The notes under the pieces are model-generated. The model saw only the letters and a program-made list of their open reading frames with translations, was not told where the DNA came from and did not search any database. Of a stretch of 38,160 nucleotides of DNA, positions 26,860 to 36,225 are shown in pieces. This DNA is from Tepidicella baoligensis. GTDB lineage: Bacteria; Pseudomonadota; Gammaproteobacteria; Burkholderiales; Burkholderiaceae_C. Each line of letters opens with the position of its first letter. The stretch's first letter is position 1. The stretch is from positions 255,001 through 293,160 of the forward strand of contig NZ_JACCDB010000003.1 of assembly GCF_013432195.1 (NCBI RefSeq), given 5' to 3'. The translations under genes and the position numbers were made by a program.

Positions 26860-28059
26860 ATGGATGATCTGCCTGTCTTGATCCCATTCATTGCCTGGCC
26901 CGTGCTGTTGTTGCTGGCCTGGGTCGTCGGGGAGCGCCTGTACAGCCTCTGGAAGGTGCCGCGGGTGTCGAGCTATGTGGCGGTGGGGCTGCTGGCGGGT
27001 TTGGCCGGGCAGCCGGGGCTCCATGTCGGGCATGTCGGGTTCTCGCTCCTGGCCAACGTGGCGCTTGCGCTCGTCTTGTTCGAGCTGGGCTACCGGATCA
27101 ATCTGCGCTGGTTCCGCCACAACCCTTGGGTGCTCGCCGTGGGGCTGGTGGAGTCGCTGATCACGTTTGGGTTGGTGTACTGGGCCAGCGGCTGGTTCGA
27201 ACTGGCCTGGGAGGTGCGGTTGATCGTCGCGGCCCTGGCGGTGTCGGCGTCCCCGGCCGGGATCGTCCGCGTGGCCAACGAGTTGCGCGGCGCTGGCCAG
27301 GTCACGGAGCGTGTCATGCACCTGTGTGCCATCAATTGCCTGGTGGCGGTGATGCTGGTCAAGATCGTGGTGGGCTCCTGGCACCTGAGCACATCCGGCG
27401 ACTGGGTGGCGGCCGGGCTGGGCAGCGTTTACAGCCTGTTCATTGCGGTGGCACTGGGCGGGGCGCTGGGCGTGCTCGTGCCCACCTTGATGCGCTTGCC
27501 CGAGATGCGCAGCAACGGCGCGACCGTGCTTTTTGCCCTGGCGGTGCTGCTGCTGACCATGACAGCCTTTGCCCTGAAAGTGTCCCCCTTGTTGGCCGCG
27601 CTGAGTTTTGGCATCGTGGCGCGCGAGCGGCGGGTGCAGCTCACCAACGCCCAGCGCGACTTCGGCTCCGTCGGCGATCTGCTCGGCATGTTCCTGTTCG
27701 TGTATGTGGCCGTTCTGATCGACTGGAGCCATGTCTGGGGGACTCTGGGCATTGCCGTGGTGTTGCTGGCCCTGCGCGTGGCCTCCAAAGTGGTGTGCAA
27801 CCTGGCCGTGGCCCGGTTGAGTGGCATCACCCCCCGCAAGGGCTGGCTGACCGGGTTGGCGCTCACCCCCATGTCCGCCTTTGCCATCCTGTTGCTGGAG
27901 CAGAGCCGCCTCTACGGCTTTGAACCGGCGGTGGCGGCCTTTGCCGCTTTGGCCGCCATGATGGCGCTGCAGGAATTGCTCGGCCCCTGGGTCACCCAGC
28001 GCAGCCTGATGGCCGCTCAAGAAACCCACGTCACGGCCGAGCCCGTGTCCAAGACCTGA
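26860..28059 (+). CDS. CPA2/Kef-like cation:proton antiporter-family membrane protein
   Basis: A 399-aa membrane protein with about twelve hydrophobic segments, layout of the CPA2 Na+/H+ or K+ (Kef-like) exchangers. The N-terminal [12 protein letters not shown] and [19 protein letters not shown] correspond to the family's first conserved blocks, and [18 protein letters not shown] to the ALSSTA region. The aspartate normally found in the following helix (QDI in Kef, DD in NapA) appears to be replaced by AINCLVA around residues 157-163, so classical exchange is doubtful. There is no C-terminal RCK/TrkA domain. It starts 5 nt after the methyltransferase stop and precedes a YbdK-type ligase by 14 nt. 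Ion and direction are unknown. Confidence 0.75.
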   Translation: MDDLPVLIPFIAWPVLLLLAWVVGERLYSLWKVPRVSSYVAVGLLAGLAGQPGLHVGHVGFSLLANVALALVLFELGYRINLRWFRHNPWVLAVGLVESLITFGLVYWASGWFELAWEVRLIVAALAVSASPAGIVRVANELRGAGQVTERVMHLCAINCLVAVMLVKIVVGSWHLSTSGDWVAAGLGSVYSLFIAVALGGALGVLVPTLMRLPEMRSNGATVLFALAVLLLTMTAFALKVSPLLAALSFGIVARERRVQLTNAQRDFGSVGDLLGMFLFVYVAVLIDWSHVWGTLGIAVVLLALRVASKVVCNLAVARLSGITPRKGWLTGLALTPMSAFAILLLEQSRLYGFEPAVAAFAALAAMMALQELLGPWVTQRSLMAAQETHVTAEPVSKT

Positions 28060-28073
28060 TTCCGGAGCCCGGC

Positions 28074-29198
28074 ATGCCACTGGAAACCTTCAAAGCGTCG
28101 GAGTCGCTCACCCTGGGGGTGGAGCTGGAACTGCAACTCGTCAACACCTACGATTACGACCTCTCCAGCAGCGCCGACGATCTGCTCGAGCTGCTGGCGC
28201 GGGCCCCTTTCCCGGGCACGGTCACGCCCGAGATGACGCAGAGCATGATCGAGGTGGCCACCGGCATCCATCACGAGCACGGCCCGTTGCTGGCGCAGCT
28301 GCGTGACATCCGCGACACGCTGGTGCAGGCCGGTGACCGGCTCAACGTCGAGCTGGCTGGGGGTGGCACCCACCCTTTCCAACGCTGGTTCGAGCAGCGC
28401 ATTTTCAGCAAACCGCGCTTTCAGCAGTTGTCGGGGTTGTACGGCTACCTCGCCAAGCAGTTCACCGTGTTTGGCCAGCACGTGCACGTCGGCTGCAGCT
28501 CGCCGGACGAAGCCTTGTTTTTGCTGCACGCGCTCAACCGCTACGTGCCGCACTTCATTGCGCTGTCGGCCTCCTCGCCGTATTCGCAGGCGGTGGACAC
28601 GTTGTTCGATTCGGCCCGGCTGAATTCGGTGTTCGCGTTTCCTCTGAGCGGGCGCGCCCCGTTCGTGCTCAGCTGGGACGAATTCGCCAACGGCTACTTC
28701 ACCAAGATGGAGAGCACCGGCGTGGTCAAGTCCATGAAGGACTTTTACTGGGACATCCGTCCCAAGCCCGAGTACGGCACCATCGAGTTGCGGGTGTGCG
28801 ACACCCCGCTCACGGTGGAGCGCGCCGCCGCGCTGGCCTGCTATCTGCAGGCGCTGTGCCGTCACCTGCTGGAGCGCAACGAACCTCCGCCCGAGGAAGA
28901 CGACTACCTCGTCTACACCTACAACCGCTTCCAGGCCTGCCGCTTCGGGCTGGACGGGATGATGGTCAACCCCAAGACCCGCGAGCAGATCAGCATCCGC
29001 GAGGACATTTTGGCGACGCTGCGCAAACTGGTGCCTCATGCCGAGGCCCTGAACGCCGTGCCCGCGTTGGACGAAGTCGAGCGCGCGGCCGCCCGCGACG
29101 GCAATCACGCCTCCTACCTGCGTCGCTGCTATGCAGAGTCCGGGAGCATCCAAGGGGTGGTGCGCGCGGCGGTGGAAGCACTGCGCCGTCCGTGCTAA
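28074..29198 (+). CDS. YbdK-type carboxylate-amine (glutamate-cysteine) ligase, GCS2 family
   Basis: A 374-aa ATP-dependent ligase of the GCS2 family. E. coli YbdK makes gamma-glutamylcysteine weakly, and other members join glutamate or related acids to amines. Conserved parts: [13 protein letters not shown] (Mg/ATP glutamates), [20 protein letters not shown], and [20 protein letters not shown]. Length fits YbdK, not the main GshA. It starts 14 nt after the membrane protein and is followed by the aminotransferase after 37 nt. True product and acceptor cannot be read from the sequence. Confidence 0.88.
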   Translation: MPLETFKASESLTLGVELELQLVNTYDYDLSSSADDLLELLARAPFPGTVTPEMTQSMIEVATGIHHEHGPLLAQLRDIRDTLVQAGDRLNVELAGGGTHPFQRWFEQRIFSKPRFQQLSGLYGYLAKQFTVFGQHVHVGCSSPDEALFLLHALNRYVPHFIALSASSPYSQAVDTLFDSARLNSVFAFPLSGRAPFVLSWDEFANGYFTKMESTGVVKSMKDFYWDIRPKPEYGTIELRVCDTPLTVERAAALACYLQALCRHLLERNEPPPEEDDYLVYTYNRFQACRFGLDGMMVNPKTREQISIREDILATLRKLVPHAEALNAVPALDEVERAAARDGNHASYLRRCYAESGSIQGVVRAAVEALRRPC

Positions 29199-29235
29199 CC
29201 TGATCGGCATCATCCCGCATTTCCAGGAGAGACTC

Positions 29236-30393
29236 ATGCCCGGCTTGCTGCCCCACATCGACCCCGATGGCCTGCTGGAATTTTCTGTGGTCTACACCGA
29301 TCGCGCCCTCAACCACATGTCCAAACGCTTCCAGGGCGTGATGCAGGATATCTCCCGCATCCTCAAGGAAGTGTACGGGGCTTGCTCGGCCGTGCTGCTG
29401 CCTGGCAGCGGCACCTTCGGCATGGAAGCGGTGGCGCGCCAGTTCGCCACCGGCAAGAAGGTGCTGGTCATTCGCAACGGCTGGTTCAGCTACCGCTGGA
29501 CGCAGATCTTCGACATGGGGTCCATTCCCGCACAGGAAATCGTGCTCAAGGCACGCCGCGTGAGCGACGAGCCTGAAGCGCCCTGGGCGCCCTGCCCGAT
29601 CGAGGAGGTGGTGGCCACCATCCGCCGTGAGCAACCGGCCGTGGTGTTCGCACCACATGTGGAGACCGCCAGCGGCATGATCCTGCCCGACGCCTACCTG
29701 CAGTCGGTGGCCGAGGCCACCCACGAGGTGGGCGGGCTGTTCGTGCTCGACTGCATCGCCTCCGGCGCGATGTGGGTGGACATGCGCGCCACCGGGGTGG
29801 ACGTGCTGGTGAGCGCCCCGCAGAAGGGGTGGAGCAGCTCGCCGGCCTGCGCCATGGTGATGCTCAGCGAGCGGGCCCGCGCGGCGATCGATGGCACCAC
29901 CAGCACCAGCTTCGCCTGCGACCTCAAGAAGTGGCTGCAGGTCATGGAAGCCTACGAAAAAGGTGGACACACCTACCACACCACCATGCCCACCGATGCG
30001 CTGGCGCGATTGCGTGACGTGATGGTGGAGACCCGCGCCTACGGCTTCGAGAAGGTGCGTCAGGAGCAGATCGAGCTGGGTGCGAAAGTGCGCGCGCTGT
30101 TCGAAAGCCGTGGCATCCGCAGCGTGGCGGCCGAAGGCTTCAAGGCGCCGGGGGTGGTGGTGAGTTACACGCGCGACCCCGAGATTCAGAACGGCCAGAA
30201 ATTCCGGGCGCTCGGCCTGCAGACCGCCGCCGGCGTGCCGCTGCAGTGCGACGAGCCGCCGGGCTTCAGCACCTTCCGCGTGGGGCTGTTCGGCCTGGAA
30301 AAGCTGCACCATGCGGACCGCAGCGTTGCGCACCTGGCGCAGGCGTTGGACCAGATGGGCCTGCGGCCGCTGGAGCAGGCTGCCGCGGCTTGA
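29236..30393 (+). CDS. Class V PLP-dependent aminotransferase
   Basis: A 385-aa fold-type I aminotransferase of the alanine/serine-glyoxylate group. LLPGSGTFGMEAVAR binds the cofactor phosphate, and FVLDCIASGAMWVDM holds the aspartate that contacts the PLP ring nitrogen. The Schiff-base lysine is in VLVSAPQKGWSSSP. The C-terminal FRVGLFGLEKLHH segment is also typical. The ATG at 29236 is chosen because AGGAG lies close upstream; the longer frame overlaps the ligase gene. It ends the plus-strand run and is convergent, with 6 nt between, with the ABC permease gene. Amino donor and acceptor are not known. Confidence 0.88.
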   Translation: MPGLLPHIDPDGLLEFSVVYTDRALNHMSKRFQGVMQDISRILKEVYGACSAVLLPGSGTFGMEAVARQFATGKKVLVIRNGWFSYRWTQIFDMGSIPAQEIVLKARRVSDEPEAPWAPCPIEEVVATIRREQPAVVFAPHVETASGMILPDAYLQSVAEATHEVGGLFVLDCIASGAMWVDMRATGVDVLVSAPQKGWSSSPACAMVMLSERARAAIDGTTSTSFACDLKKWLQVMEAYEKGGHTYHTTMPTDALARLRDVMVETRAYGFEKVRQEQIELGAKVRALFESRGIRSVAAEGFKAPGVVVSYTRDPEIQNGQKFRALGLQTAAGVPLQCDEPPGFSTFRVGLFGLEKLHHADRSVAHLAQALDQMGLRPLEQAAAA

Positions 30394-30399
30394 GAAAGC

Positions 30400-31260
30400 T
30401 CAGCCGGCGAAGCGGCGCCGTGTGAGCGCCAGCGCGATCCAGAACGCCAGCGCGGCATAGGCCACCAGCACGCCCAGGTGCAGCCAGGCGTCGCTGGGCC
30501 ACTGGTCCATGAACAGGGGGCGCACCAGCTGCACGGCGTGGGTCAGGGGTAGCAGGTTCGACAGCCACAGCACCACCTGGGGCAACTGCTCACGCGGGAA
30601 GAACACGCCACTGAGGAACATCATGGGCGTGAGGAAGAGCGTGAAGTAGTAGGTGAAAAAGTCGTAACCCTTGGCCAGCGCATTGAAGATCAGCGCGATG
30701 CAACTGAAGGTGATGCCCACCAGCAACAGCACCGGCCAGGCCACCAGCAGTTTGGGGCTGTGGCTGATGCCCAGGGCCAGCATCACGCCCAGGATGGCGG
30801 TGGCTGTGAACAGCGCCTTGAATGCGGCCCAGAGCATTTCGGCGAACAGCACGTCGTCGAGCGTGACCGGCGCGTTCATGATCCCGTCCCACGTCTTTTG
30901 CACATGCATCCGCGAAAACGCCGAGTAAAGCGCCTCGAAGGTGGCCGCGTTCATGGCGCTCATGCAGATGCTGCCGCTGGCCAGGAACAGGATGTAGGGC
31001 ACGGCCAGGCTGGCGCCTTCGGTGGTGATGATCTGGACTTCCCCCACCAGCGCGCCCATGCCGTAGCCGAAAGCCACGAGCCAGATCAGCGGTTCGGCGA
31101 TGTTGCCCACCAGGCTGGGGATGGCGAGCTTGCGCCAGACCAGCAGGTTGCGCAGGAACACCGGCCAGAAACGGGTGGACAGGACTGGGTGACGCCAGTG
31201 GCTCGGGGGTTGGGCGGGCGAGGCCGCCATCGGGGCAGGGGGCCGGATCGGGTCGTTCAT
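30400..31260 (-). CDS. ABC-2 type permease (NodJ-like)
   Basis: A 286-aa membrane protein with six hydrophobic segments of the ABC-2 exporter type. The N-terminal 40 residues are proline-rich and polar, followed by VFLRNLLVWRKLAIPSLVGN and a membrane core containing SGSICMSAMNAATFEALYS and LTPMMFLSGVFFPREQLP. It pairs with the preceding ATPase, 13 nt away, resembling NodJ of the NodIJ system. NodIJ-type exporters in non-symbionts are common in betaproteobacteria and their substrates are mostly unknown. The ATG at 31260 begins MNDPIRPPAP; a second Met eleven residues on is possible. Confidence 0.87.
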   Translation of the reverse strand: MNDPIRPPAPMAASPAQPPSHWRHPVLSTRFWPVFLRNLLVWRKLAIPSLVGNIAEPLIWLVAFGYGMGALVGEVQIITTEGASLAVPYILFLASGSICMSAMNAATFEALYSAFSRMHVQKTWDGIMNAPVTLDDVLFAEMLWAAFKALFTATAILGVMLALGISHSPKLLVAWPVLLLVGITFSCIALIFNALAKGYDFFTYYFTLFLTPMMFLSGVFFPREQLPQVVLWLSNLLPLTHAVQLVRPLFMDQWPSDAWLHLGVLVAYAALAFWIALALTRRRFAG

Positions 31261-31273
31261 GAGGTCTTTCAGG

Positions 31274-32203
31274 TCAGCCTTCTTCGCGGATTTGCCGGCC
31301 GGTGAGTTTGAGGAACAGGTCTTCCAGGTTGGCCGGACGGTGCAGGGTTCGCAGATGATGGTGCTGGGCCAGTTCGGCCAGCAGCGGGGCGGCCTGGCGG
31401 GTGTAGAAGAAGGCGGTCTCGCCACTGACCTCCACGCGGTTCGCCAGCTTGGCCAGAGGGGACTGCGCCAGTGACTGCGCTTGCTGGCCGCTGCCCCCAT
31501 ACACCTCCACCACCTCGGGCTCCAGGTGCTCGGCGATCAGGGCGCGCGGTGGGCCTTCTGCGATCTTGCGGCCGTGGTCGATCACGATCAGCCGGTGGCA
31601 CAGGCGCTCGGCCTCATCCATGAAGTGGGTGGTCAACAAAATGCTTTTGCCTTGTTGTAGCAGCTGTTGCAGACGCTCCCACATCAGGTGCCGGGCCTGC
31701 GGGTCGAGTCCGGTGGTGGGTTCGTCCAGCAGCAGCAGTTGCGGGTCGTTGACCAGGGCGCGGGCCAGCGACAGGCGCCGGCGCATGCCACCCGAGAGCT
31801 CGCCGGGTTTGGCCTGGGCCTTGTGGCTGAGGGCCGCGAAGGCCAGCAGATCGGGGATCCGTTGTCGCAGTCGCTTGGTCGGCAGGCCGAAATAACGGCC
31901 GAACACCAGCAGGTTTTCCGCGCAAGTGAAGTCCGGGTCCAGCGTGTCGAACTGGCTCACCACCCCCAATTGCGCCTTGATGGCCTGGGCTTGCGCTGGC
32001 ATGGGCAACCCCAGTGCGGTGATCTGTCCGGCGTCGGGCACGGTCAAGCCCAGGCACATGCGGATGGTGGTGGTCTTGCCTGCGCCGTTCGGCCCGATCA
32101 GGCCGAGGCACTCGCCCGAGGCAATCCCGAAGCTCAGATCATTGACCACGGTCTGGTCACCGTAGCGTTTGGTAAGGTGTTGGGCGTCGAACAGCAGCGT
32201 CAT
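31274..32203 (-). CDS. ABC transporter ATPase (NodI-like, drug/lipo-oligosaccharide exporter type)
   Basis: A 309-aa ABC ATPase. Walker A is [10 protein letters not shown], the signature [15 protein letters not shown], Walker [13 protein letters not shown], and the H-loop [13 protein letters not shown]. The C-terminal extension of about 90 residues is typical of ATPases of ABC-2 exporters. It forms a two-gene transporter with the downstream permease. The ATG at 32203 is inferred from the family start [16 protein letters not shown]; the frame is open far upstream but that part is antisense to psd. Only 54 nt separate it from psd. No strong ribosome site is seen. Confidence 0.88.
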   Translation of the reverse strand: MTLLFDAQHLTKRYGDQTVVNDLSFGIASGECLGLIGPNGAGKTTTIRMCLGLTVPDAGQITALGLPMPAQAQAIKAQLGVVSQFDTLDPDFTCAENLLVFGRYFGLPTKRLRQRIPDLLAFAALSHKAQAKPGELSGGMRRRLSLARALVNDPQLLLLDEPTTGLDPQARHLMWERLQQLLQQGKSILLTTHFMDEAERLCHRLIVIDHGRKIAEGPPRALIAEHLEPEVVEVYGGSGQQAQSLAQSPLAKLANRVEVSGETAFFYTRQAAPLLAELAQHHHLRTLHRPANLEDLFLKLTGRQIREEG

Positions 32204-32257
32204 GGGCCGATGGTATGCGTCGGTAAAATCTGGCATTTTGCAGTGAAGGAAAAGCCC

Positions 32258-33127
32258 GTGTTTGACCGGCTGGCCGTCTGGCCGCAGTACCTGATGCCCA
32301 AACAGGCCATGACGTCGTTGGCGGGCGCGCTGGCCAGGCGCCCTCTGGGCGGGCTGACGCAAGCCGCGATTCGGCGCTTCGTGGCCCGTTATGGGGTCAA
32401 TATGGCCGAGGCCGCCGAGCCCGACCTGGCGCACTACGCCACCTTCAACGACTTTTTCACCCGAGCCCTCCGGCCCGATGCCCGCCCGCTGGCCCCAAAG
32501 GGCCTGTTGTGCCCAGTGGACGGTGCCATCAGCCAGTTCGGCCCCATCGAGCGCGACCAGATCGTCCAGGCCAAGGGGCACCGCTATTCGACCACCGCGC
32601 TGGTGGGCGGGGACGAGGAGCTGGCCCGCTGCTTTGAAGACGGTTTTTTTGCCACCTTGTACCTCAGCCCACGGGACTACCACCGCATCCACATGCCTTG
32701 CGCGGGCCGGCTGCGCCGCATGATCCACGTGCCCGGGGCGCTGTTTTCGGTCAACCCGGCGACGGCGCGGGGCGTGCCCGGTTTGTTTGCGCGTAACGAG
32801 CGGGTGGTCTGTGTGTTCGATGGCGAGCACCAGGGCCAGTCCTTCCCGCTGGGCATGGTGCTGGTGGGGGCCACCATCGTGGGCAGCATGGCCACCGTGT
32901 GGCATGGCATCGTCAACCCGCCGCGCCCCGGCGTGCTGCGCGACTGGCGTTACGACGATCGCGACATCCGACTCGAACGTGGCGCCGAAATGGGCCGCTT
33001 CTTGCTGGGCTCCACCGTCGTGGTGTTGTTGCCCCGGGGAGAGGCCCGTTTCAACCCGGCATGGGCGCCCGCACGTGCCATCCGCATGGGTGAACCGATG
33101 GCGGACTGGGCCTGCCCCAGTGCTTGA
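32258..33127 (+). CDS. psd: Phosphatidylserine decarboxylase proenzyme
   Basis: A 289-aa inner-membrane enzyme that makes phosphatidylethanolamine from phosphatidylserine. The self-cleavage motif LGST is at 250-253, so Ser252 would become the pyruvoyl group of the small alpha chain. The processing triad is suggested by [10 protein letters not shown] (Asp) and [12 protein letters not shown] (His). The start is taken as GTG at 32258 because GAAGGA lies 7 nt before it and the protein then begins with the family-typical [24 protein letters not shown] -10-like hexamer at 32224-32229 is just upstream. The upstream frame extends into the opposite-strand ATPase gene. It is divergent from the ABC exporter and convergent with amn. 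Confidence 0.93.
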   Translation: MFDRLAVWPQYLMPKQAMTSLAGALARRPLGGLTQAAIRRFVARYGVNMAEAAEPDLAHYATFNDFFTRALRPDARPLAPKGLLCPVDGAISQFGPIERDQIVQAKGHRYSTTALVGGDEELARCFEDGFFATLYLSPRDYHRIHMPCAGRLRRMIHVPGALFSVNPATARGVPGLFARNERVVCVFDGEHQGQSFPLGMVLVGATIVGSMATVWHGIVNPPRPGVLRDWRYDDRDIRLERGAEMGRFLLGSTVVVLLPRGEARFNPAWAPARAIRMGEPMADWACPSA

Positions 33128-33133
33128 TGCGCC

Positions 33134-34666
33134 TCACTGGAACGCCACTTCCGCGAAGCTCCTGAGTTTGCGGCTGTGCAGTTGGTCCACGCCTGCGGTG
33201 CGCAGCCGCTCGATGGCGCGGATGCCGATACGCAGATGCTGGTCCACGCGCTCGCGGTAGAAAGCATTGGCCATGCCCGGCAGCTTGATTTCGCCGTGCA
33301 GGGGTTTGTCGCTCACGCACAGCAGCGTGCCGTAGGGCACCCGGAAGCGGAAGCCGTTGGCCGCGATGGTGGCGCTTTCCATGTCCAGGGCCACCGCGCG
33401 GCTTTGGCTGAAGCGGCGTTGCGGTGTGTTGTCGGGCAAGAGTTCCCAGTTGCGGTTGTCGGTGCTGGCCACGGTGCCGGTGCGCATCACGCGCTTCAAC
33501 TCACCCGGGGCCAGGCCGGTCACGTCGGCCACCGCCCCTTCCAGGGCCAGTTGAATTTCGGCCAAGGCCGGAATGGGCACCCACAGGGGCAGCTCTTCGT
33601 CCAGTACGTGGTCCTCGCGCACGTAGGCATGGGCCAGTACGTAGTCGCCCAGTTGCTGGCTGTTGCGCAACCCGGCGCAGTGGCCCAGCATCAGCCAGGC
33701 GTGCGGGCGCAGCACGGCAATGTGGTCGGTGATGGTTTTGGCATTGCTCGGCCCCACCCCGATGTTGACCATGGTGATGCCGCTGCGGTCGGCACGCAGC
33801 AGGTGGTAGGCTGGCATCTGCGGCAGTCGCGGCGGCGCTTGGCCGGGCTCACCGCTCCACAACGGCTGCAGGGCTTGCAGCGCTTGCGCGCTCAGGCCCG
33901 TGCGGGGCGTGACCACATTGCCCGGCTCCACGAAGGCAATGTAGTCGCTGTCGGGGCGGGCCATTTCGGCATGGCCCAGGCGGATGAATTCGTCGATGTA
34001 GAACTGGTAGTTGGTGAACAGCACGAAGTTCTGGAACCAGGCCGGGGCCGTGCCGCTGTAGTGACGCAGGCGCTGCAGGGAATAGTCCACGCGCGGGGCG
34101 GTGAACAGGGCCAGCGGCTGGGGATCGTTCGGGCCGGGCTCATAGGTGCCGTTGGCGATCCCGTCGTCCATCACGGTGAGGTCGGGCAGGTCGAACACGT
34201 CGCGCAGAACGGCGCGGTGGGCAGGGGTGAGTTCACCTTCCACGTGGTCGTCTTCGGCATAGGCGAAATGCACGGGGATGGGTTGGTGGCTCACGCCCAC
34301 TTCCAGTTCTCCGCCGTGGTTGTCGAGTAGCAAGCGAAATTGCTCCAGGTAGTAGTCGGCGTAGAGATCGGGGCGGGTCAGGGTCGTCTCGAACCGGCCC
34401 GGCCCGGCCACGAAGCCGTAGCTGAGTCGGGCATGTCCTCCGGGCTTGGGCAGCCGGTTGGTGCTGCGGGCATGCAGGCGCACGAAGGGGTAGCAGGCGC
34501 GGACCCGCTGCATCGGCCCGCCTGGGGGTGGCGGTGCCGCATGCACGAATGCCTGCATGGCTGCCTGGAGATGCTCTACTGCCTGGGTGTAGAGGGCCTG
34601 CACCTGCGCCAACGCAGCGGCTGGCTCGGTGAAACGCTGGGGGGCGATGAAAGGCGGGCTGTGCAT
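33134..34666 (-). CDS. amn: AMP nucleosidase
   Basis: A 510-aa cytoplasmic enzyme that splits AMP into adenine and ribose 5-phosphate, helping set adenylate levels. The N-terminal AMN-specific domain (Pfam AMNp_N) covers roughly residues 1-210. A nucleoside phosphorylase-fold domain follows, with VNIGVGPSNAKTITDHIAVL, the LMLGHCAGLRNSQQLGDY block and the base/ribose-binding VALDMESATIAANGF. It is slightly longer than E. coli Amn (484 aa). Its start lies 4 nt after the glutathione reductase stop, so the two are co-transcribed; the functional link is not obvious. Confidence 0.94.
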   Translation of the reverse strand: MHSPPFIAPQRFTEPAAALAQVQALYTQAVEHLQAAMQAFVHAAPPPPGGPMQRVRACYPFVRLHARSTNRLPKPGGHARLSYGFVAGPGRFETTLTRPDLYADYYLEQFRLLLDNHGGELEVGVSHQPIPVHFAYAEDDHVEGELTPAHRAVLRDVFDLPDLTVMDDGIANGTYEPGPNDPQPLALFTAPRVDYSLQRLRHYSGTAPAWFQNFVLFTNYQFYIDEFIRLGHAEMARPDSDYIAFVEPGNVVTPRTGLSAQALQALQPLWSGEPGQAPPRLPQMPAYHLLRADRSGITMVNIGVGPSNAKTITDHIAVLRPHAWLMLGHCAGLRNSQQLGDYVLAHAYVREDHVLDEELPLWVPIPALAEIQLALEGAVADVTGLAPGELKRVMRTGTVASTDNRNWELLPDNTPQRRFSQSRAVALDMESATIAANGFRFRVPYGTLLCVSDKPLHGEIKLPGMANAFYRERVDQHLRIGIRAIERLRTAGVDQLHSRKLRSFAEVAFQ

Positions 34667-34670
34667 GTGG

Positions 34671-36086
34671 TCAAGGGGCGGGCGGGGCGACTGGCTCGCG
34701 CATGGTCACGAACTCTTCGGCTGCGGTCGGGTGGATGCCGATGGTGCTGTCGAACACGGCCTTGGTGGCGCCGGCTTTCATGGCCACGGCAAAACCTTGC
34801 ACGATCTCGCCGGCGTCGGCCCCGACCATGTGCAGGCCCACCACGCGGTCGCTGGCGCCATCCACCACCAGTTTCATCAGGGTGCGCTCCTGGCTGCCGC
34901 TCAGGGTGTGTTTCAGCGCGCGAAATTCGGACCGGAACACCTTGATGGAGCCGAAGCGCTCCCGGGCCTCTGCCTCGGTCAGGCCCACGGTGGCCACGTT
35001 CGGGTGGGTGAACACAGCGGTCGGGACGAGGTCGTAGCTCATGTCGCGTGGCGGTTGGCCGGGGGCGGGGCCAAACAGGTGATCGACCAGTTTCATGGCC
35101 TCGCCGAGCGCTACCGGGGTGAGTGCCAGGCGGGCCGTCACATCCCCTATGGCGTAGATGCTGGGCACGTTGGTGCGGTAGTGTTCGTCTACCACGATGG
35201 CACCTTGCGGGCCCTGTGCCACGCCCACCGCTTCCAGGCCGAGCCCGGTCACATTGGGCACGCGGCCGGTGGCGTAGAGCGCGGCGTCCACCACCAGGCG
35301 GTTGCCGTCTTCCAGCAACACGTGCAGTCCATCGGCCTCGCGCCGGATGCTCACGACGCCGGCGTTGAGGCGCAGGTCCACGCCGTGCTTGCGCATTTCG
35401 CCAGCCAGGAAATGGCGTACCTCGTCGTCGAAGCCGCGCAGGATCTGCTCGCCCCGGTAGAGCTGTGTCACCTGAGCGCCCAGACCGTTGAAAATGGACG
35501 CGAACTCGCACGCGATGTAGCCGCCCCCCACCACCAACAGCCGACGCGGAAAAGGTTCCAGATCGAACACTTCATTGGAGGTGATGACGTGCTCATGGCC
35601 CTGGAAATGGGGGATGTGCGGTGTGCCGCCCGTGGCGATCACGATGCGTTGGCTCGTCAGCGTCTGGTGCCCGGGCGAACCATCGGCGTTGAGGGTGGCC
35701 AAGCGTATGGTGTGGGCGTCTTGCAGCTGGGCGAAACCGTTGAGCACGGTGACGCCGGCCCCGCGCAGCAGGTGCTCATAGACGCCATTGAGCCGCGCAA
35801 TCTCTTGGGCGCGGTTGGTTTTCAGGCGGGCCCAGTCGAATACCGGGGCCTGCGGCAGTGTCCAACCATACCCGCGGGCCTCCACGAACGCCTCGGCGTA
35901 ATGCGCGGCATAGCTGTAGAGCTTTTTGGGGATGCAGCCCAGGTTGACGCAGGTACCGCCCAGGCCATCGGTGCCCAAGGCTTCGGCGAGCGCCACACGC
36001 ACGCCACGTTGCGCAGCCATGCGGGCGGCTCGCACGCCGCCACTGCCGCCGCCGATGACGAAAAGATCGAAGTCGAAATGGCTCAT
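34671..36086 (-). CDS. gor: Glutathione-disulfide reductase
   Basis: A 471-aa FAD- and NADPH-dependent enzyme that regenerates reduced glutathione. The FAD motif VIGGGSGGVRAARMAA is followed by the redox-active pair C46/C51 in GGTCVNLGCIPKK. The NADPH-binding region is LLVVGGGYIACEFASIF, with an arginine in YRGEQILRGFD. The catalytic His-Glu pair is in TIGIHPTAAEEF near the C-terminus. The start is the ATG at 36086 (MSHFDFDLFVIGGG); the frame is open 47 codons upstream but reaches the opposite-strand gene. An ATG 9 nt earlier is also possible. It leads amn by 4 nt. Confidence 0.93.
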   Translation of the reverse strand: MSHFDFDLFVIGGGSGGVRAARMAAQRGVRVALAEALGTDGLGGTCVNLGCIPKKLYSYAAHYAEAFVEARGYGWTLPQAPVFDWARLKTNRAQEIARLNGVYEHLLRGAGVTVLNGFAQLQDAHTIRLATLNADGSPGHQTLTSQRIVIATGGTPHIPHFQGHEHVITSNEVFDLEPFPRRLLVVGGGYIACEFASIFNGLGAQVTQLYRGEQILRGFDDEVRHFLAGEMRKHGVDLRLNAGVVSIRREADGLHVLLEDGNRLVVDAALYATGRVPNVTGLGLEAVGVAQGPQGAIVVDEHYRTNVPSIYAIGDVTARLALTPVALGEAMKLVDHLFGPAPGQPPRDMSYDLVPTAVFTHPNVATVGLTEAEARERFGSIKVFRSEFRALKHTLSGSQERTLMKLVVDGASDRVVGLHMVGADAGEIVQGFAVAMKAGATKAVFDSTIGIHPTAAEEFVTMREPVAPPAP

Positions 36087-36113
36087 GAGACACATTGTCG
36101 GCCAAATCGAAAG

Positions 36114-36170
36114 GTGACGAGGTGTGACGGTGCCCGAGCCGTGGTTGCATGTGGTGACATGTGGCGTGAC
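36114..36170. promoter_or_regulatory. Four GTGAC repeats in the gor/cigR divergent region
   Basis: GTGAC occurs in the same orientation at 36114, 36124, 36154 and 36166, spaced 10, 30 and 12 nt, so mostly one or three helical turns apart. A direct repeat CATGTGG (36148-36154 and 36158-36164) is part of the cluster. The spacing suggests repeated protein contact on one face of the DNA; the binder is unknown. Confidence 0.4.
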
Positions 36171-36225
36171 CGGGGTGGGCAGGCCCTGGTAGCATGGAAG
36201 CGCCTGACGAAGGAGGGCCAAGAAC

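Noticed and set aside
26851-28080. 409-codon minus-strand frame opposite the Kef-like gene
   Set aside because: Rich in Gln, His and Gly; the plus-strand product is a well-formed membrane protein.
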